DNA of 37,828 nucleotides from a virus. How positions within the stretch are numbered: the first letter of the stretch is position 1; the number at the start of each line of letters is the position of its first letter. The stretch spans positions 1 to 37,828 of IMG/VR virus record IMGVR_UViG_3300032271_001060; one strand, written 5' to 3'. Both the position numbers and the translations under genes were made by a program. The notes beneath the pieces were generated by a model. That model ran no database searches, was not told the origin of the DNA, and saw only the letters and a list, made by a program, of their open reading frames with translations. Below are positions 25,656 through 33,029 of this stretch, piece after piece.

Positions 25656-25881
25656 GAATAGCGCGGTGGACGCAGGACTCGATGTGGAGGATCACCTGCC
25701 TCTGCCCGTCTCGGATTGCGGCTTTGAGGGGGTCGTAACTGCCGTCCGGTGCCGGAATGAATGCTGGGGAATCAAAACCAAAGGACTTCTTGAGATGCTC
25801 CACGACTTCTTTGCCGGCCTCGGTGGTCAGGCACCCGTAGGAAAGGATCGCCTGCGGAATCGTTGCGATTTCCTGGGTCAT
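25618..25881 (-). CDS. Bbp19-like small phage protein
   Basis: This 87-residue protein follows the portal gene with a TAATG overlap. It carries KAAIRDGQRQVILHIESCV, like the conserved stretch of Bbp19-type proteins found beside podophage portals, preceded by FIPAPDGSYDP. A role in head assembly or packaging is inferred from position; the biochemical function is unknown. The C-terminus is basic (TPKKTSARKD). Confidence 0.68.
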   Translation of the reverse strand: MTQEIATIPQAILSYGCLTTEAGKEVVEHLKKSFGFDSPAFIPAPDGSYDPLKAAIRDGQRQVILHIESCVHRAIHETPKKTSARKD

Positions 25882-27635
25882 TACCTCATCATTTGGTTGA
25901 GTTGGGCACCCGCCGCGGTGTCCGGTTTGACGCTGCCGAGCTTCTGGGCGATGTCGGCTTGGTGGGCCTGCTGTTGCATCATGGACTGCTGTTGGGCTGC
26001 CTGTGCCCTTCCTTGCCTTATTTGCGCAATCTGTTGGGGGTCACGCAGGAACTCAGCGTCTCCACCGTTGGCAAGGGTCTTTTCGCGCACAATCTTGTCG
26101 AAGTCGAAGTTGTCTAGGGGTGACATGTCTCCGGTGGCTTGTGCGACCGCTACGGCACCTTGGACAACCTCATCAATGACCTGCACCGAACGTGTTCCAA
26201 CGGCGATGGACATCCGGTTGTTGAAGATCACCTGCGGTTCGGGGATGAAAGGTTCCCCGTTGGGTGCAAGTTGGATCAATGATTCTGGGGGAGGGGGGAG
26301 CAGGCCGCGGCGGGCGAGGATTCCGTAAACCCGTTTCACAATCGGGATCAAGAGTTCGGTTGTGAGTCGGCTATAGGTCGGGGAGATGAGCACGAGTTTC
26401 TCTGACTCCATGGCCCGCACCTGCGTTGCGGTGATGGGGGTTCCACCGCGTTGGGATTCCTCCTGTGCAAACATTTGGAAGAGGGGGACATTGAAAGCCT
26501 CTTCAATGTGGGCCTGCTTCTGTTTGACTCGATCCTGGCCGATGTCGTAGCGACCTTGGGTGGCCCATTCACGGGGGATGGCATTGGGGTCGGCTGCACT
26601 GTAGTAGGTGATCCCTCCGGCACGGAGATCGACATCCCCGTTCATGTCTTCGGGAACGAGCAGGCGCGGGAAGGCCGCGAGTTCCGCTAGGGCATCGAGT
26701 TGCTTTTGGAGGAAATTGAGTTGCTTGGCATCGGGAAGTGCCACCCAGGAGGGTGACCACCCGTAGACAGAGTCCTGCCACTTGAGGAAACGCGACACAA
26801 AGACGGGCTGCTCATCAAACCCACTGTTGCGGAGCACATGCTTGGTGGCCCATTCCACATGGGTCGAGGCAAAAAGTTTGTTCGGGCCATCCTTTTTGCC
26901 TTTGGTGCGTTCTTTCTCGGTGCGGGGACGGATCTCCCAGACCACCTCGATCTTGGTGTCCCAATTCTTGCCATCTCCGGCCTCGTACATCTTGGCAACG
27001 GTGTCCGATACGTTCTCGATCCCGTAGGCTTCCACGAGTTGCCGGACACTCATCTCGCGTTTGACAAGCACGGTATCGACATAGCCCTCGTGGTTTTCAC
27101 TGGCGACGAAGGAACCGACATCAAAGGTCTTGAAGAGAAGTGGACAATACTCTCCCTCGTCCACAAAAACTGCGGTCGTTCCGAAAGCACCCCTATCGAG
27201 GTGGCTTTCATGGATCACGTTGTAGAAGTTTGATCTCCCCAACTCTTCAAGAATGATTTCGGTGCACTCGGCGAAGTATTCGGCGACCCCACCGTCCTCT
27301 TCGATGTTTTCCGGCGCGGCGAGTTGCACCCAATTGGAGTGGGGGTCGTTCACATAGGCCATGATGCCCGCGGCCATGATCTGGTTGGCCCTTACCGCGG
27401 TGGTGTCAAAAAGCTGGGTTTCCCTATCAAGGTTTGGCCCGATCTGCTTGTTTAAAATATACGACTTGCGCGGCATGACGTAGGTGGCAAGGTTCTGCCA
27501 CATGCTCATCCAGTAGGCGCGGGATGCCTCGAGTGCCGACCAGCGGGCAAGGACTGCCGTTGCCACAGAAGTTTTACCAACAACCTCTTTTGGTGTCTTT
27601 ACACCCGTCGAGGTGATTGATCCTTGCTCAAACAT
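25881..27635 (-). CDS. Portal protein (podovirus head-tail connector)
   Basis: This 584-residue protein matches the podophage head-to-tail connector family. Signature parts are ARWSALEASRAYWMSMWQNL, YVMPRKSYILNK, RANQIMAAGIMAYVNDPHSN, VWEIRPRTEKERTKGKKDGP and NFLQKQLDALAELAAFPRLL, then IEEAFNVPLFQMFAQEESQRG and EKLVLISPTYSRLTTELLIP. A Gln-rich tail follows (RAQAAQQQSMMQQQAHQAD). Twelve copies would form the DNA channel at the capsid vertex and dock the terminase. The ATG at 27635 lies just after the proline-rich gene. A near-exact palindrome falls inside codons 11-15. Confidence 0.95.
   Translation of the reverse strand: MFEQGSITSTGVKTPKEVVGKTSVATAVLARWSALEASRAYWMSMWQNLATYVMPRKSYILNKQIGPNLDRETQLFDTTAVRANQIMAAGIMAYVNDPHSNWVQLAAPENIEEDGGVAEYFAECTEIILEELGRSNFYNVIHESHLDRGAFGTTAVFVDEGEYCPLLFKTFDVGSFVASENHEGYVDTVLVKREMSVRQLVEAYGIENVSDTVAKMYEAGDGKNWDTKIEVVWEIRPRTEKERTKGKKDGPNKLFASTHVEWATKHVLRNSGFDEQPVFVSRFLKWQDSVYGWSPSWVALPDAKQLNFLQKQLDALAELAAFPRLLVPEDMNGDVDLRAGGITYYSAADPNAIPREWATQGRYDIGQDRVKQKQAHIEEAFNVPLFQMFAQEESQRGGTPITATQVRAMESEKLVLISPTYSRLTTELLIPIVKRVYGILARRGLLPPPPESLIQLAPNGEPFIPEPQVIFNNRMSIAVGTRSVQVIDEVVQGAVAVAQATGDMSPLDNFDFDKIVREKTLANGGDAEFLRDPQQIAQIRQGRAQAAQQQSMMQQQAHQADIAQKLGSVKPDTAAGAQLNQMMR
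27592..27605 (-). promoter_or_regulatory. Near-exact palindrome within the portal 5' end
   Basis: The minus strand reads GGTGTAAAGACACC, one change from consensus, 30 nt inside the portal coding sequence. This position could act as an internal operator; the encoded residues (GVKTP) do not otherwise require this sequence. It may be chance. Confidence 0.4.
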
Positions 27636-27638
27636 GGA

Positions 27639-28013
27639 TTACTTGCCGAGCAGAGATCCCGATCCGGTTGCCGTGTTCGTCGTTGGATTGTCTCCCTTGA
27701 GAAGACTTGCTTTTAATCCAAACCCCTTCTGGGCATTGGCATATCCCTGCTGCTGGGCTGCAGCAACATCGGCACTCGATGCCGTTGGTGGAGGGGGTGG
27801 AGGTGGGGGAGTCGGTGCCGGAGGAATGTGAATCACCGGAGGGGGGGGAGGAGGTTGGTAATATGGCACATTATTGCCACCACCTTTGTGCATAGAGAGG
27901 GTTGGCTTATCGTTTCGGGGGACAGGTGGAAAGGACACTCCTCCGGCAAGTGCCATTTCTGGGGTTAGGAGGGAAGAGATGTCCGATATGAAACTAGCGA
28001 GTGCTTTGAACAT
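27639..28013 (-). CDS. Proline-rich small virion-module protein
   Basis: This 124-residue protein has an N-terminal helix (MFKALASFISDISSLLTPEM), a poly-proline region at about 52-76 with runs of six and eight Pro, and a C-terminal part with GLKASLLKGD and GSGSLLGK. Similar small proteins with a repeated L-L-G/K end lie before portals in many podophages, and a minor virion role is suspected. An imperfect palindrome with its AACAGATTG box ends 17 nt before the ATG, opening the head module. Confidence 0.65.
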   Translation of the reverse strand: MFKALASFISDISSLLTPEMALAGGVSFPPVPRNDKPTLSMHKGGGNNVPYYQPPPPPPVIHIPPAPTPPPPPPPPTASSADVAAAQQQGYANAQKGFGLKASLLKGDNPTTNTATGSGSLLGK

Positions 28014-28348
28014 GCTGCGTAAATAACCTCGCGTCTATACACCCGCAATCTGTTTTTCCTTTCGTACGACACATAGGGCAATTCATGGGTTGCTTGCTTG
28101 AATGCGGACATCATGTCTCCGGCATACAAATACAGGTGCCAGCAGTCCGGTTCCTTGTCCCATGTGTTGTGCCATGGGTTGACGATCTTATCTCCCGATG
28201 CGTCATGGGATACGGGTCTACCCATGCAAAAAAGGTTTGGAGTCGAGACCACCACTCCATGGAGCAGGTGTGCCTCTAAGTCCTGTGCAAAGGTGCGGAC
28301 GCATTCTTCCTGCTCGTAGACTGCTGCGGCTTTAAGGACGGGATTCAT
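27965..28348 (-). CDS. Conserved podophage protein between terminase and portal
   Basis: This 127-residue protein starts MNPVLKAAAVYEQEECVRTF and contains VVVSTPNLFCMGRPV and DCWHLYLYAGDMMSAFKQAT, then LPYVSYERKNRLRVYR. I recall similar proteins at the same place in other podophages, but their function is unknown. The ATG at 28348 is preferred; a GTG at 28363 is possible. The last residues overlap both the next gene and the palindrome site at 28030, so they may be less constrained. Confidence 0.72.
   Translation of the reverse strand: MNPVLKAAAVYEQEECVRTFAQDLEAHLLHGVVVSTPNLFCMGRPVSHDASGDKIVNPWHNTWDKEPDCWHLYLYAGDMMSAFKQATHELPYVSYERKNRLRVYRREVIYAACSKHSLVSYRTSLPS
28030..28054 (-). promoter_or_regulatory. 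Palindrome variant plus AACAGATTG box before the head module
   Basis: The minus strand reads AACAGATTG, CG, then GGTGTATAGACGCG (12 of 14). It ends 17 nt before the ATG of the proline-rich gene, within the 3' end of the upstream gene. It is a candidate promoter/operator for portal and scaffold genes. Confidence 0.6.
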
Positions 28349-28407
28349 GTCGATGCCGTGCACACGTTCATGCCCTCGTGTTTAAATTTCTGGGTTTTGT
28401 GAACATG

Positions 28408-28839
28408 TTACCGTTCAAAAATTAGGAGTTTGTTGACCTTGGTGATGCCACAACGCTTCCACCCTGCTATTTTATAACAATATCCAGCATTGGATGAGGC
28501 GACCTTTGACGCATTGACATAGGTATAGTGCCTTTGACCAGGCCAGACAAAATCAGCGATGGAGTCTGCTTGTCTGATAAGCTCACTACTTTTGTGTGGG
28601 GATTCGTTTCGGAATATTGAGCAGTTGATTCCAAGTTGCCCGGAGTCATCTTTAAATTTTCTCCACACAAAAAGAGCGTCTCCTTCCCATGTTCTGAGAA
28701 CAATCTTTTGACCTGGCCCACAGAACAATTTGGGTCTGCGCCCATCTTTGTAGTGGATCTTGCTGTAATGTCTGGAAAAGAGGTCTGCACACACTTCATC
28801 GCCATCTTTTGTGATCCACCAGAGAGGTTCATAACTCAT
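28408..28839 (-). CDS. Possible GNAT-like / Mom-like protein
   Basis: This 143-residue protein begins MSYEPLWWITKDGDEVCADL and has LFSRHYSKIHYKDGRRPKLF, GPGQKIVLRTWEGDALFVWR, GINCSIFRNES, LIRQADSIADFVW and AGYCYKIAGWKRCG. The pattern of strands with HYS and a late N-A-G-Y-C-Y-K-I-A-G-W recalls GNAT folds, and in particular the Mom-like DNA-modifying acyltransferases of phages, where an N/H-YS motif is conserved. That link is a hypothesis from memory. Its ATG overlaps the large terminase stop. A DNA modification at the time of packaging would make sense of the position; an alternative is a conserved terminase-adjacent protein with no enzymatic role. Confidence 0.6.
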   Translation of the reverse strand: MSYEPLWWITKDGDEVCADLFSRHYSKIHYKDGRRPKLFCGPGQKIVLRTWEGDALFVWRKFKDDSGQLGINCSIFRNESPHKSSELIRQADSIADFVWPGQRHYTYVNASKVASSNAGYCYKIAGWKRCGITKVNKLLIFER

Positions 28840-30161
28840 CCTCGGAACCCCATGCGGGCCTGCCTTGGTCGATCCCGTTCAAACCCAAAGTCGATGCGCT
28901 TCGGGATGGCGCGACGATCCACCACCAGACCATGGCTAATCGCTTGAAATGCCATGGAGAATGCGTCCGCGGCGTGGGAGGCATGGTCGTGCACCGGAAT
29001 GTCTCGGATCGTGATCCCGTCCGTTTCGCTCTTGGAATGGTACTGGTCGAGGGCATCGATGCCGTCAGCACACCCATCAGCGTTGAAACTGACCCGTGGG
29101 AAAGCCTCTAGTGCCAGGTTGATGCCGTCCCACACGCTGATTTGCCTTGGTACTGCAATGACATTCTGGAGGCCCGCGGTGAGTAGGTTGCCCTGAAAGA
29201 GTCCACCGTTGGCAGTGGCAGCGTCATGGGGAACGAAGTGCGAGGCATAGTTGTAGGCTTTTGCCTGCAGGCGGGCGACCCACTCAGCCGGAGTGCCGCA
29301 CTCGTGTGATCCAAAAAGACTCTCTAGCATGACGATTCGGTCACCGACCATCTGCCAGACCCAGACCCGTTGGTTCAGCGGGGCACCAATGTCCCAAGAG
29401 GTGAAGACAGGCACCTCCCTGTGCCAGAGGATGTCGTTGGATACGCGGCGTTGATTGCGGGCATCCTCGATGAGTCTTGAATAGATTGCGCCGGCTTTGC
29501 CGACCGTGAAATCGCACTCCATTTCCTGCCTGTAAAGGTGCTCCGGTGTTCCGGCTTGGATCGATGCCAGTTCCTTGGAGTCGATGATGCCGGACTCGCT
29601 CGCCTTCAGCATGAGGGAAAACCATTCTGGGTCATTCAGAGACTGCTGCCACATGCGCCACAGGAACCCGCGTCCCTTGGGGGTTCCGGTGAAGACGCAC
29701 CACCCCTGGTAGTCGAGCAGGGTGGGTCTAATCACCGAGTACCATGCCTGCGGATCCAGATCACTGACCTCATCCAAGATCACCCCATCAAAGAACCCGC
29801 CGCGCAGTCTCTCGTAGGCATCACCGGAGTAGAGTCGGATCGTTGCCTCATTGGGAAAGGTCACCATGAGTTCCTGCTCGTTGTAGCGGATGCCTTCAAC
29901 GGTCGCCGTGAACTGTTTCAGATACATCCATGCGATGTTCTTGATCTGGTCGCGGGTCGGACCGACCAGTGCGTAACGTGTGGGTGGTCCTTCCCGCTTG
30001 AACTTTAATGCACGGGTCACCATGTCCATGATGGCGTGGAAGGATTTGCCGGAACGACGATGCGCCACCACGCACCCAAACCGCTGCTTGCGGAACAGGT
30101 ATCCCTTGAACTGCTCCCGCGGATCAAGCCGCAGGTTAACCTTTAGGTTCTTTGGTGGCAT
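28836..30161 (-). CDS. terL: Terminase large subunit
   Basis: This 441-residue packaging motor has an ATPase domain with Walker A VAHRRSGKS at about 33-40, Walker B GVILDEVSD at 126-134 and motif C CVFTGTP at 155-161. The nuclease domain shows FTSWDIGA and later DIPVHDHASHAADAFSMAFQ, giving the acidic metal ligands. It pumps DNA into the prohead and cuts it at the end of packaging. ATG at 30161 is chosen because the upstream frame overlaps the 94-residue gene; the chosen overlap is 26 nt. It follows the small subunit by one gene. Confidence 0.96.
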   Translation of the reverse strand: MPPKNLKVNLRLDPREQFKGYLFRKQRFGCVVAHRRSGKSFHAIMDMVTRALKFKREGPPTRYALVGPTRDQIKNIAWMYLKQFTATVEGIRYNEQELMVTFPNEATIRLYSGDAYERLRGGFFDGVILDEVSDLDPQAWYSVIRPTLLDYQGWCVFTGTPKGRGFLWRMWQQSLNDPEWFSLMLKASESGIIDSKELASIQAGTPEHLYRQEMECDFTVGKAGAIYSRLIEDARNQRRVSNDILWHREVPVFTSWDIGAPLNQRVWVWQMVGDRIVMLESLFGSHECGTPAEWVARLQAKAYNYASHFVPHDAATANGGLFQGNLLTAGLQNVIAVPRQISVWDGINLALEAFPRVSFNADGCADGIDALDQYHSKSETDGITIRDIPVHDHASHAADAFSMAFQAISHGLVVDRRAIPKRIDFGFERDRPRQARMGFRG

Positions 30162-30420
30162 CGGTGAGCTTGTCCAATCTGTTGAGCAGTCTTGCAAACT
30201 CAACCGCGGTGATCTCGTTGTCGAAATTGATCTCCATGGGCCAATCATCGGTGTCTCCGCAGTTCTCATGGATGAAAGCGCAGAACCGGATCACCGCGTT
30301 GCGCAGCTTATCGGCATTCAAGAGTTCCCGTTCTAGCTCTCTAGCGTGTTCCAAAATGTTAATCGCCAGTGCCCCGTTGGGTCGCAGGAGTGCATCCGTC
30401 CTGGGGGTCTTGCCACTCAT
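30136..30420 (-). CDS. Hypothetical protein between terminase subunits
   Basis: This 94-residue acidic, helical protein begins MSGKTPRTDALLRPNGALAI, with LEHARELERELLNADKLRNA and FIHENCGDTDDWPMEINFD. The N-terminal TPRTDAL and ELERELN pattern is common in small phage proteins of unknown role. The ATG overlaps the small terminase stop as ATGA, and it ends overlapping the large terminase start, so it is translated with them. Confidence 0.68.
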   Translation of the reverse strand: MSGKTPRTDALLRPNGALAINILEHARELERELLNADKLRNAVIRFCAFIHENCGDTDDWPMEINFDNEITAVEFARLLNRLDKLTDATKEPKG

Positions 30421-30914
30421 TCCACCTTGACCCCACCAATGTAGACATCCACCTCCACGTTGGTCTTGCCGGAGTGCTCGATGTCCAGTTTGTCCCCGTA
30501 CTTCTTGGGGGCGAGTTTGCTCATCACCCACTTGAGGGTGTCCACACGCAGCCGGCTGCGCTGCACATGTTCTGCATGAAGCACGATTCGATCCTGTCCG
30601 GTGCGTTCTGCTTCCTGTATTTCCCAATCGTTGCGACCGTCATGGGCGATCTCTTGGATCTGATCAAGAAATGCATCCGCCTGCTTCTCTCGCGCATGCG
30701 CGTACTGGGTACGAAACGATGGAATCTCATCCAACCACCGGAGGATCGTGGTCTTTGATGGCATGTGCGCTAGTAAACAGATGTGTCGCAGTGATTCACC
30801 ATCTGCGAGGCGACGACAAATCTCCTCGGCCTGCTCCTCTGTAAATGACGATGGCCTTCCCAGCTTCTTTTGGGCGGGCACCAGTGCCTTGGATGCTTTC
30901 TTTTTGGCGGGCAT
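30417..30914 (-). CDS. terS: Terminase small subunit
   Basis: This 165-residue protein has a basic N-terminus (MPAKKKASKALVPAQKKLGR), then SFTEEQAEEICRRLADGESL and MPSKTTILRWLDEIPSFRTQ, which is a helix-turn-helix followed by the helical oligomerisation core (YAHAREKQADAFLDQIQEIA). The C-terminus has SKLAPKKYGDKLDIEHSGKT, the KYG-type ending seen in this family. It recognises phage DNA for packaging. TAATG couples it to DUF3310. It lies two genes ahead of the large subunit. Confidence 0.92.
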   Translation of the reverse strand: MPAKKKASKALVPAQKKLGRPSSFTEEQAEEICRRLADGESLRHICLLAHMPSKTTILRWLDEIPSFRTQYAHAREKQADAFLDQIQEIAHDGRNDWEIQEAERTGQDRIVLHAEHVQRSRLRVDTLKWVMSKLAPKKYGDKLDIEHSGKTNVEVDVYIGGVKVE

Positions 30915-31126
30915 TAACTTGTCAACTCGGTGATGTCGCGTTGGATAAACCAAAGAGCTTTCTTGAGGTCTTGAAGTTCGGTGTCTGGGCCACCTTTTTT
31001 GCCTGCACGATAGATGTATTTGATGGCAGCACCGCGGGTGAATGGCAGGTGACCAATCATGTCGATCAACTCGATCCCCTTGGGATTGTCGGTGTAGTGC
31101 TTGGGGTGGTTGACGGGGTCATTCAC
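30914..31126 (-). CDS. DUF3310 family protein
   Basis: This 70-residue protein matches the DUF3310 (SaV-like) phage family: VNHPKHYTDNPKGIELIDMI, GHLPFTRGAAIKYIYRAGKK and LQDLKKALWFIQRDI. The family is common in phages; its function is not established. There is no ATG. GTG at 31126 is chosen because it is directly before the conserved N-D-P-V-N-H and overlaps the stop of a 15-codon ORF as GTGA. It is the last gene before the packaging genes. Confidence 0.87.
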   Translation of the reverse strand: MNDPVNHPKHYTDNPKGIELIDMIGHLPFTRGAAIKYIYRAGKKGGPDTELQDLKKALWFIQRDITELTS

Positions 31127-31170
31127 GGTTTCATTCCTCGTGACCTTCTGAACTGTTCGTTCGATTGCAT
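31123..31170 (-). other. Possible 15-codon coupling ORF
   Basis: An ATG overlaps the SSB stop as TGATG and opens the 15-residue frame MQSNEQFRRSRGMKP, which ends in a TGA overlapping the DUF3310 GTG start. It bridges the otherwise untranslated gap and may carry ribosomes to the GTG start. It could be fortuitous. Confidence 0.35.
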
Positions 31171-31472
31171 CAGAACGGGATGTCGTCGTTCTCGGTGGAG
31201 TCTTGGTGGACGATGCGCTCGACCTTGGGTGCGGGCGCAGGTGCGTCACCCTTGACCTTGTAGTTGCCAAGGATCTGCACCTTGGTTCCGGCATCACGTT
31301 GCTCCTTCGATAGGGACTGCTTGACGGTGCCATCGTTGTCGTACTTGTCCTTGCCGTTCTCATTTTCCCAACAAATGAGGTTGAGGTAGATTGCCTTGGT
31401 GCCGTCCTGCTTGGTGACTTCTTTGAGGAGGGACTTGTCGATCTTGAGAACGTCGATGGATAGTGTGAACAT
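31170..31472 (-). CDS. ssb: Single-stranded DNA-binding protein
   Basis: This 100-residue protein is small for an OB-fold SSB but has the defining end: a Pro/Ala linker (APAPAPKVERI) leading to acidic E-N-D-D-I-P-F, which in SSBs recruits partner proteins. The body (LSIDVLKIDKSLLKEVTKQD, KAIYLNLICWENENGKDKYD) fits a compact OB fold. It would coat single-stranded DNA during replication and ERF-mediated annealing. It lies between a 56-residue gene and DUF3310 in the replication unit. Confidence 0.82.
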   Translation of the reverse strand: MFTLSIDVLKIDKSLLKEVTKQDGTKAIYLNLICWENENGKDKYDNDGTVKQSLSKEQRDAGTKVQILGNYKVKGDAPAPAPKVERIVHQDSTENDDIPF

Positions 31473-31478
31473 GGTGGG

Positions 31479-31649
31479 TTATGGGTACTTGATGACTGTG
31501 CGGTTTGCTTTCTTTAGGAAAACCTCACCTCTAGGGGTGGAGTCTGCCTTGAGATTCGGGAAGTTGGCGCGGAACACGGGAAAGTTGTCGTGGCGGGCAT
31601 CTCCCTTGCCAACTCGTCTTTCGGAGTGCTGGGTGCGTTGTACGGACAT
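31479..31649 (-). CDS. Small basic hypothetical protein
   Basis: This 56-residue basic protein runs from ATG at 31649: MSVQRTQHSERRVGKGDARH, then FPVFRANFPNLKADSTPRGE and a lysine-rich end. It starts 47 nt after an exact palindrome with an upstream box and stops 6 nt before the SSB ATG, so it would be the first gene of that transcript. No family recognised; the charge suggests nucleic-acid contact. Confidence 0.6.
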   Translation of the reverse strand: MSVQRTQHSERRVGKGDARHDNFPVFRANFPNLKADSTPRGEVFLKKANRTVIKYP

Positions 31650-31695
31650 GTGTTCGGTCTTGATCTATGACAGGTGACAGGTGGAGATTTTACCG

Positions 31696-31720
31696 AGGTG
31701 TCAATACACCGCAACCTGTT
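31696..31720 (-). promoter_or_regulatory. Exact palindrome plus AACAGGTTG box before the SSB unit
   Basis: The minus strand reads AACAGGTTG, C, then GGTGTATTGACACC. It sits just past the helicase loader stop, in the only sizeable gap of the replication region, 47 nt upstream of the 56-residue gene. It is a candidate promoter/operator for SSB, DUF3310 and terminases. Confidence 0.7.
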
Positions 31721-32406
31721 TATGCCTTCACGATCTGGGAAAACTCCTTGAGCCTGCGGAGTATCGCGGTGGCGCGATCCGGTGAGAACATCCCGTGCAG
31801 TCCTTGGGCATCCGAATTACTCGTCCAGATCGTGGGCAACCTGCGACTCGTCCGGTATTCTAGCAGGTCGTATAGCTCGCTTTCGGCGCGGTCGGTCATC
31901 CGGCCCTTGCCCAAATCATCCAAGAGCAACACCTCGGCACTCCGGCACATGGTCAGAATCGAGACCGCGATGGACTTGGTTGCCGGATTGTCCGCAAACT
32001 GGTTGGCAGAGTTGAGTGCCAGATCCGTTGCCGAAATGTAGAAAGTGGTATGACCGTCATCGTGCATCCTCTCAAGCAGCAGCACCGCGGATCGGGTCTT
32101 GCACCGGCCAGATAGTCCAATAAGTCCGATTCCCATGGGGTTGTATTCCCACATTTCGGTCGTCTCCCGTAAACGGGCAGGAATGCGTTCCGGTAGGGTG
32201 TCTAGGTAGATCGGAGGGATCATCTGCTTAAAACGATCCCTACGGGCATTATCGCGCCGTTTTTGGGCATCCTGCTCCGCGTAGGCGATTGCTTTTTCGG
32301 TGCATGGGTCGCACTTGGTGGGTGAGAAAACCACTTTGTTGCCAAATGTGATCGGCTCAAAGGTGAAGGGGGTCGCGCAATCAGCGCATGTGGAGGTCTT
32401 GATCAT
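31720..32406 (-). CDS. DnaC-like helicase loader ATPase
   Basis: This 228-residue protein is an AAA+ ATPase like DnaC/IstB. An N-terminal zinc-binding pair C7-x2-C10 and C32-x2-C35 is followed by a P-loop GLSGRCKT at 97-104, Walker B VLLLDD at 159-164, a sensor I TSNS at 195-198 and an arginine-rich RATAILRRL at 211-219. The P-loop has Cys in place of the second usual Gly before Lys. It would load the host replicative helicase, as the phage has no helicase of its own. It follows the DUF1376 gene with a TGATG overlap, the usual initiator-loader pairing. Confidence 0.88.
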   Translation of the reverse strand: MIKTSTCADCATPFTFEPITFGNKVVFSPTKCDPCTEKAIAYAEQDAQKRRDNARRDRFKQMIPPIYLDTLPERIPARLRETTEMWEYNPMGIGLIGLSGRCKTRSAVLLLERMHDDGHTTFYISATDLALNSANQFADNPATKSIAVSILTMCRSAEVLLLDDLGKGRMTDRAESELYDLLEYRTSRRLPTIWTSNSDAQGLHGMFSPDRATAILRRLKEFSQIVKA

Positions 32407-33029
32407 CAGAATGCGTACTCGGATGGAAGGGTGGAGACGGTTGCCGGCATCGGTGCGTCAATCCGGTTGAGCCAATTGACCACAAACCTTCGGGTCTTTT
32501 GCTTGCCTGGTCGGGTGGATAACCAGGCATCCATCTTGCGGGACTCGGCCTCGATATCTAGGTGGGGGTAATGTCCCTTGATCGAATCAAACCATTCCGC
32601 ATCGGTGAGTTTTTGAGTCGGTTGCGGTTTCACCGCGACTGTCTTCTCTTGAGTATTAAGTGGTGAGTCTTGAGTAGTAAGTAGCAAGCGTTCGCTATGC
32701 GATCGGTCAGCGATCGGTGTGCGTTCGCTATGCGATCGCTTTGACCGTGCAGACTGCCTTGCCTTTTCTGACCGTTCATAAGTTTTAGCAAGTTCCTTAT
32801 CAACAACCGGATGTATGTATCCATTGTCGGTATGGATAAAAAACTCGCGTAGCACCACAAGGACGGTTTCCTCACTCATGCGAACCTTTCTTGCAAGTCC
32901 TTCTAGTGTGATTGGTCGCTCCGTGTCGTATGCAATGTCCAGTAGTCTGCGATAGCACAGATCCTCTTCATTGGTGAGGTGGACAGTTGCGTGTGCGTAT
33001 GCCTTGATGTCGAACTGGTAATAGTGCAT
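32406..33029 (-). CDS. DUF1376 replication initiator-like protein
   Basis: This 207-residue protein has an N-terminal DUF1376 domain (MHYYQFDIKAYAHATVHLTN, EEDLCYRRLLDIAYDTERPI and a winged-helix-like RKVRMSEETVLVVLREFFI), then a charged linker with two SHSER repeats and a C-terminal helical part (KLTDAEWFDSIKGHYPHLDI). DUF1376 proteins sit beside helicase loaders in phages and are believed to initiate replication. The linker DNA holds iteron-like repeats (32647-32740), which suggests that the origin lies in this gene as in lambda O. The start overlaps the methyltransferase stop as TAATG. Confidence 0.87.
   Translation of the reverse strand: MHYYQFDIKAYAHATVHLTNEEDLCYRRLLDIAYDTERPITLEGLARKVRMSEETVLVVLREFFIHTDNGYIHPVVDKELAKTYERSEKARQSARSKRSHSERTPIADRSHSERLLLTTQDSPLNTQEKTVAVKPQPTQKLTDAEWFDSIKGHYPHLDIEAESRKMDAWLSTRPGKQKTRRFVVNWLNRIDAPMPATVSTLPSEYAF
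32647..32740. repeat. Iteron-like repeats, candidate replication origin
   Basis: Two pairs of direct repeats lie within the DUF1376 gene: an exact 18-mer GCGTTCGCTATGCGATCG at 32688 and 32721 (33-bp spacing), and TCTTGAGTAKTAAGT at 32647 and 32668 (21-bp spacing, 14 of 15 identical). A further GCGATCGG copy lies between the 18-mers. Location in the initiator gene and helical spacing resemble the lambda origin. Function is inferred. Confidence 0.45.

Noticed and set aside
28467-28832. 121-residue minus-strand frame inside the Mom-like gene
   Set aside because: It has no recognisable domain and lies wholly inside a better-supported gene that is coupled to the terminase.
32699-32740. GCGATCGC-type repeats as a cyanobacterial HIP1 signature
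   Set aside because: The clustering is confined to one linker in one gene; no genome-wide enrichment was noticed, so it does not indicate a cyanobacterial host.
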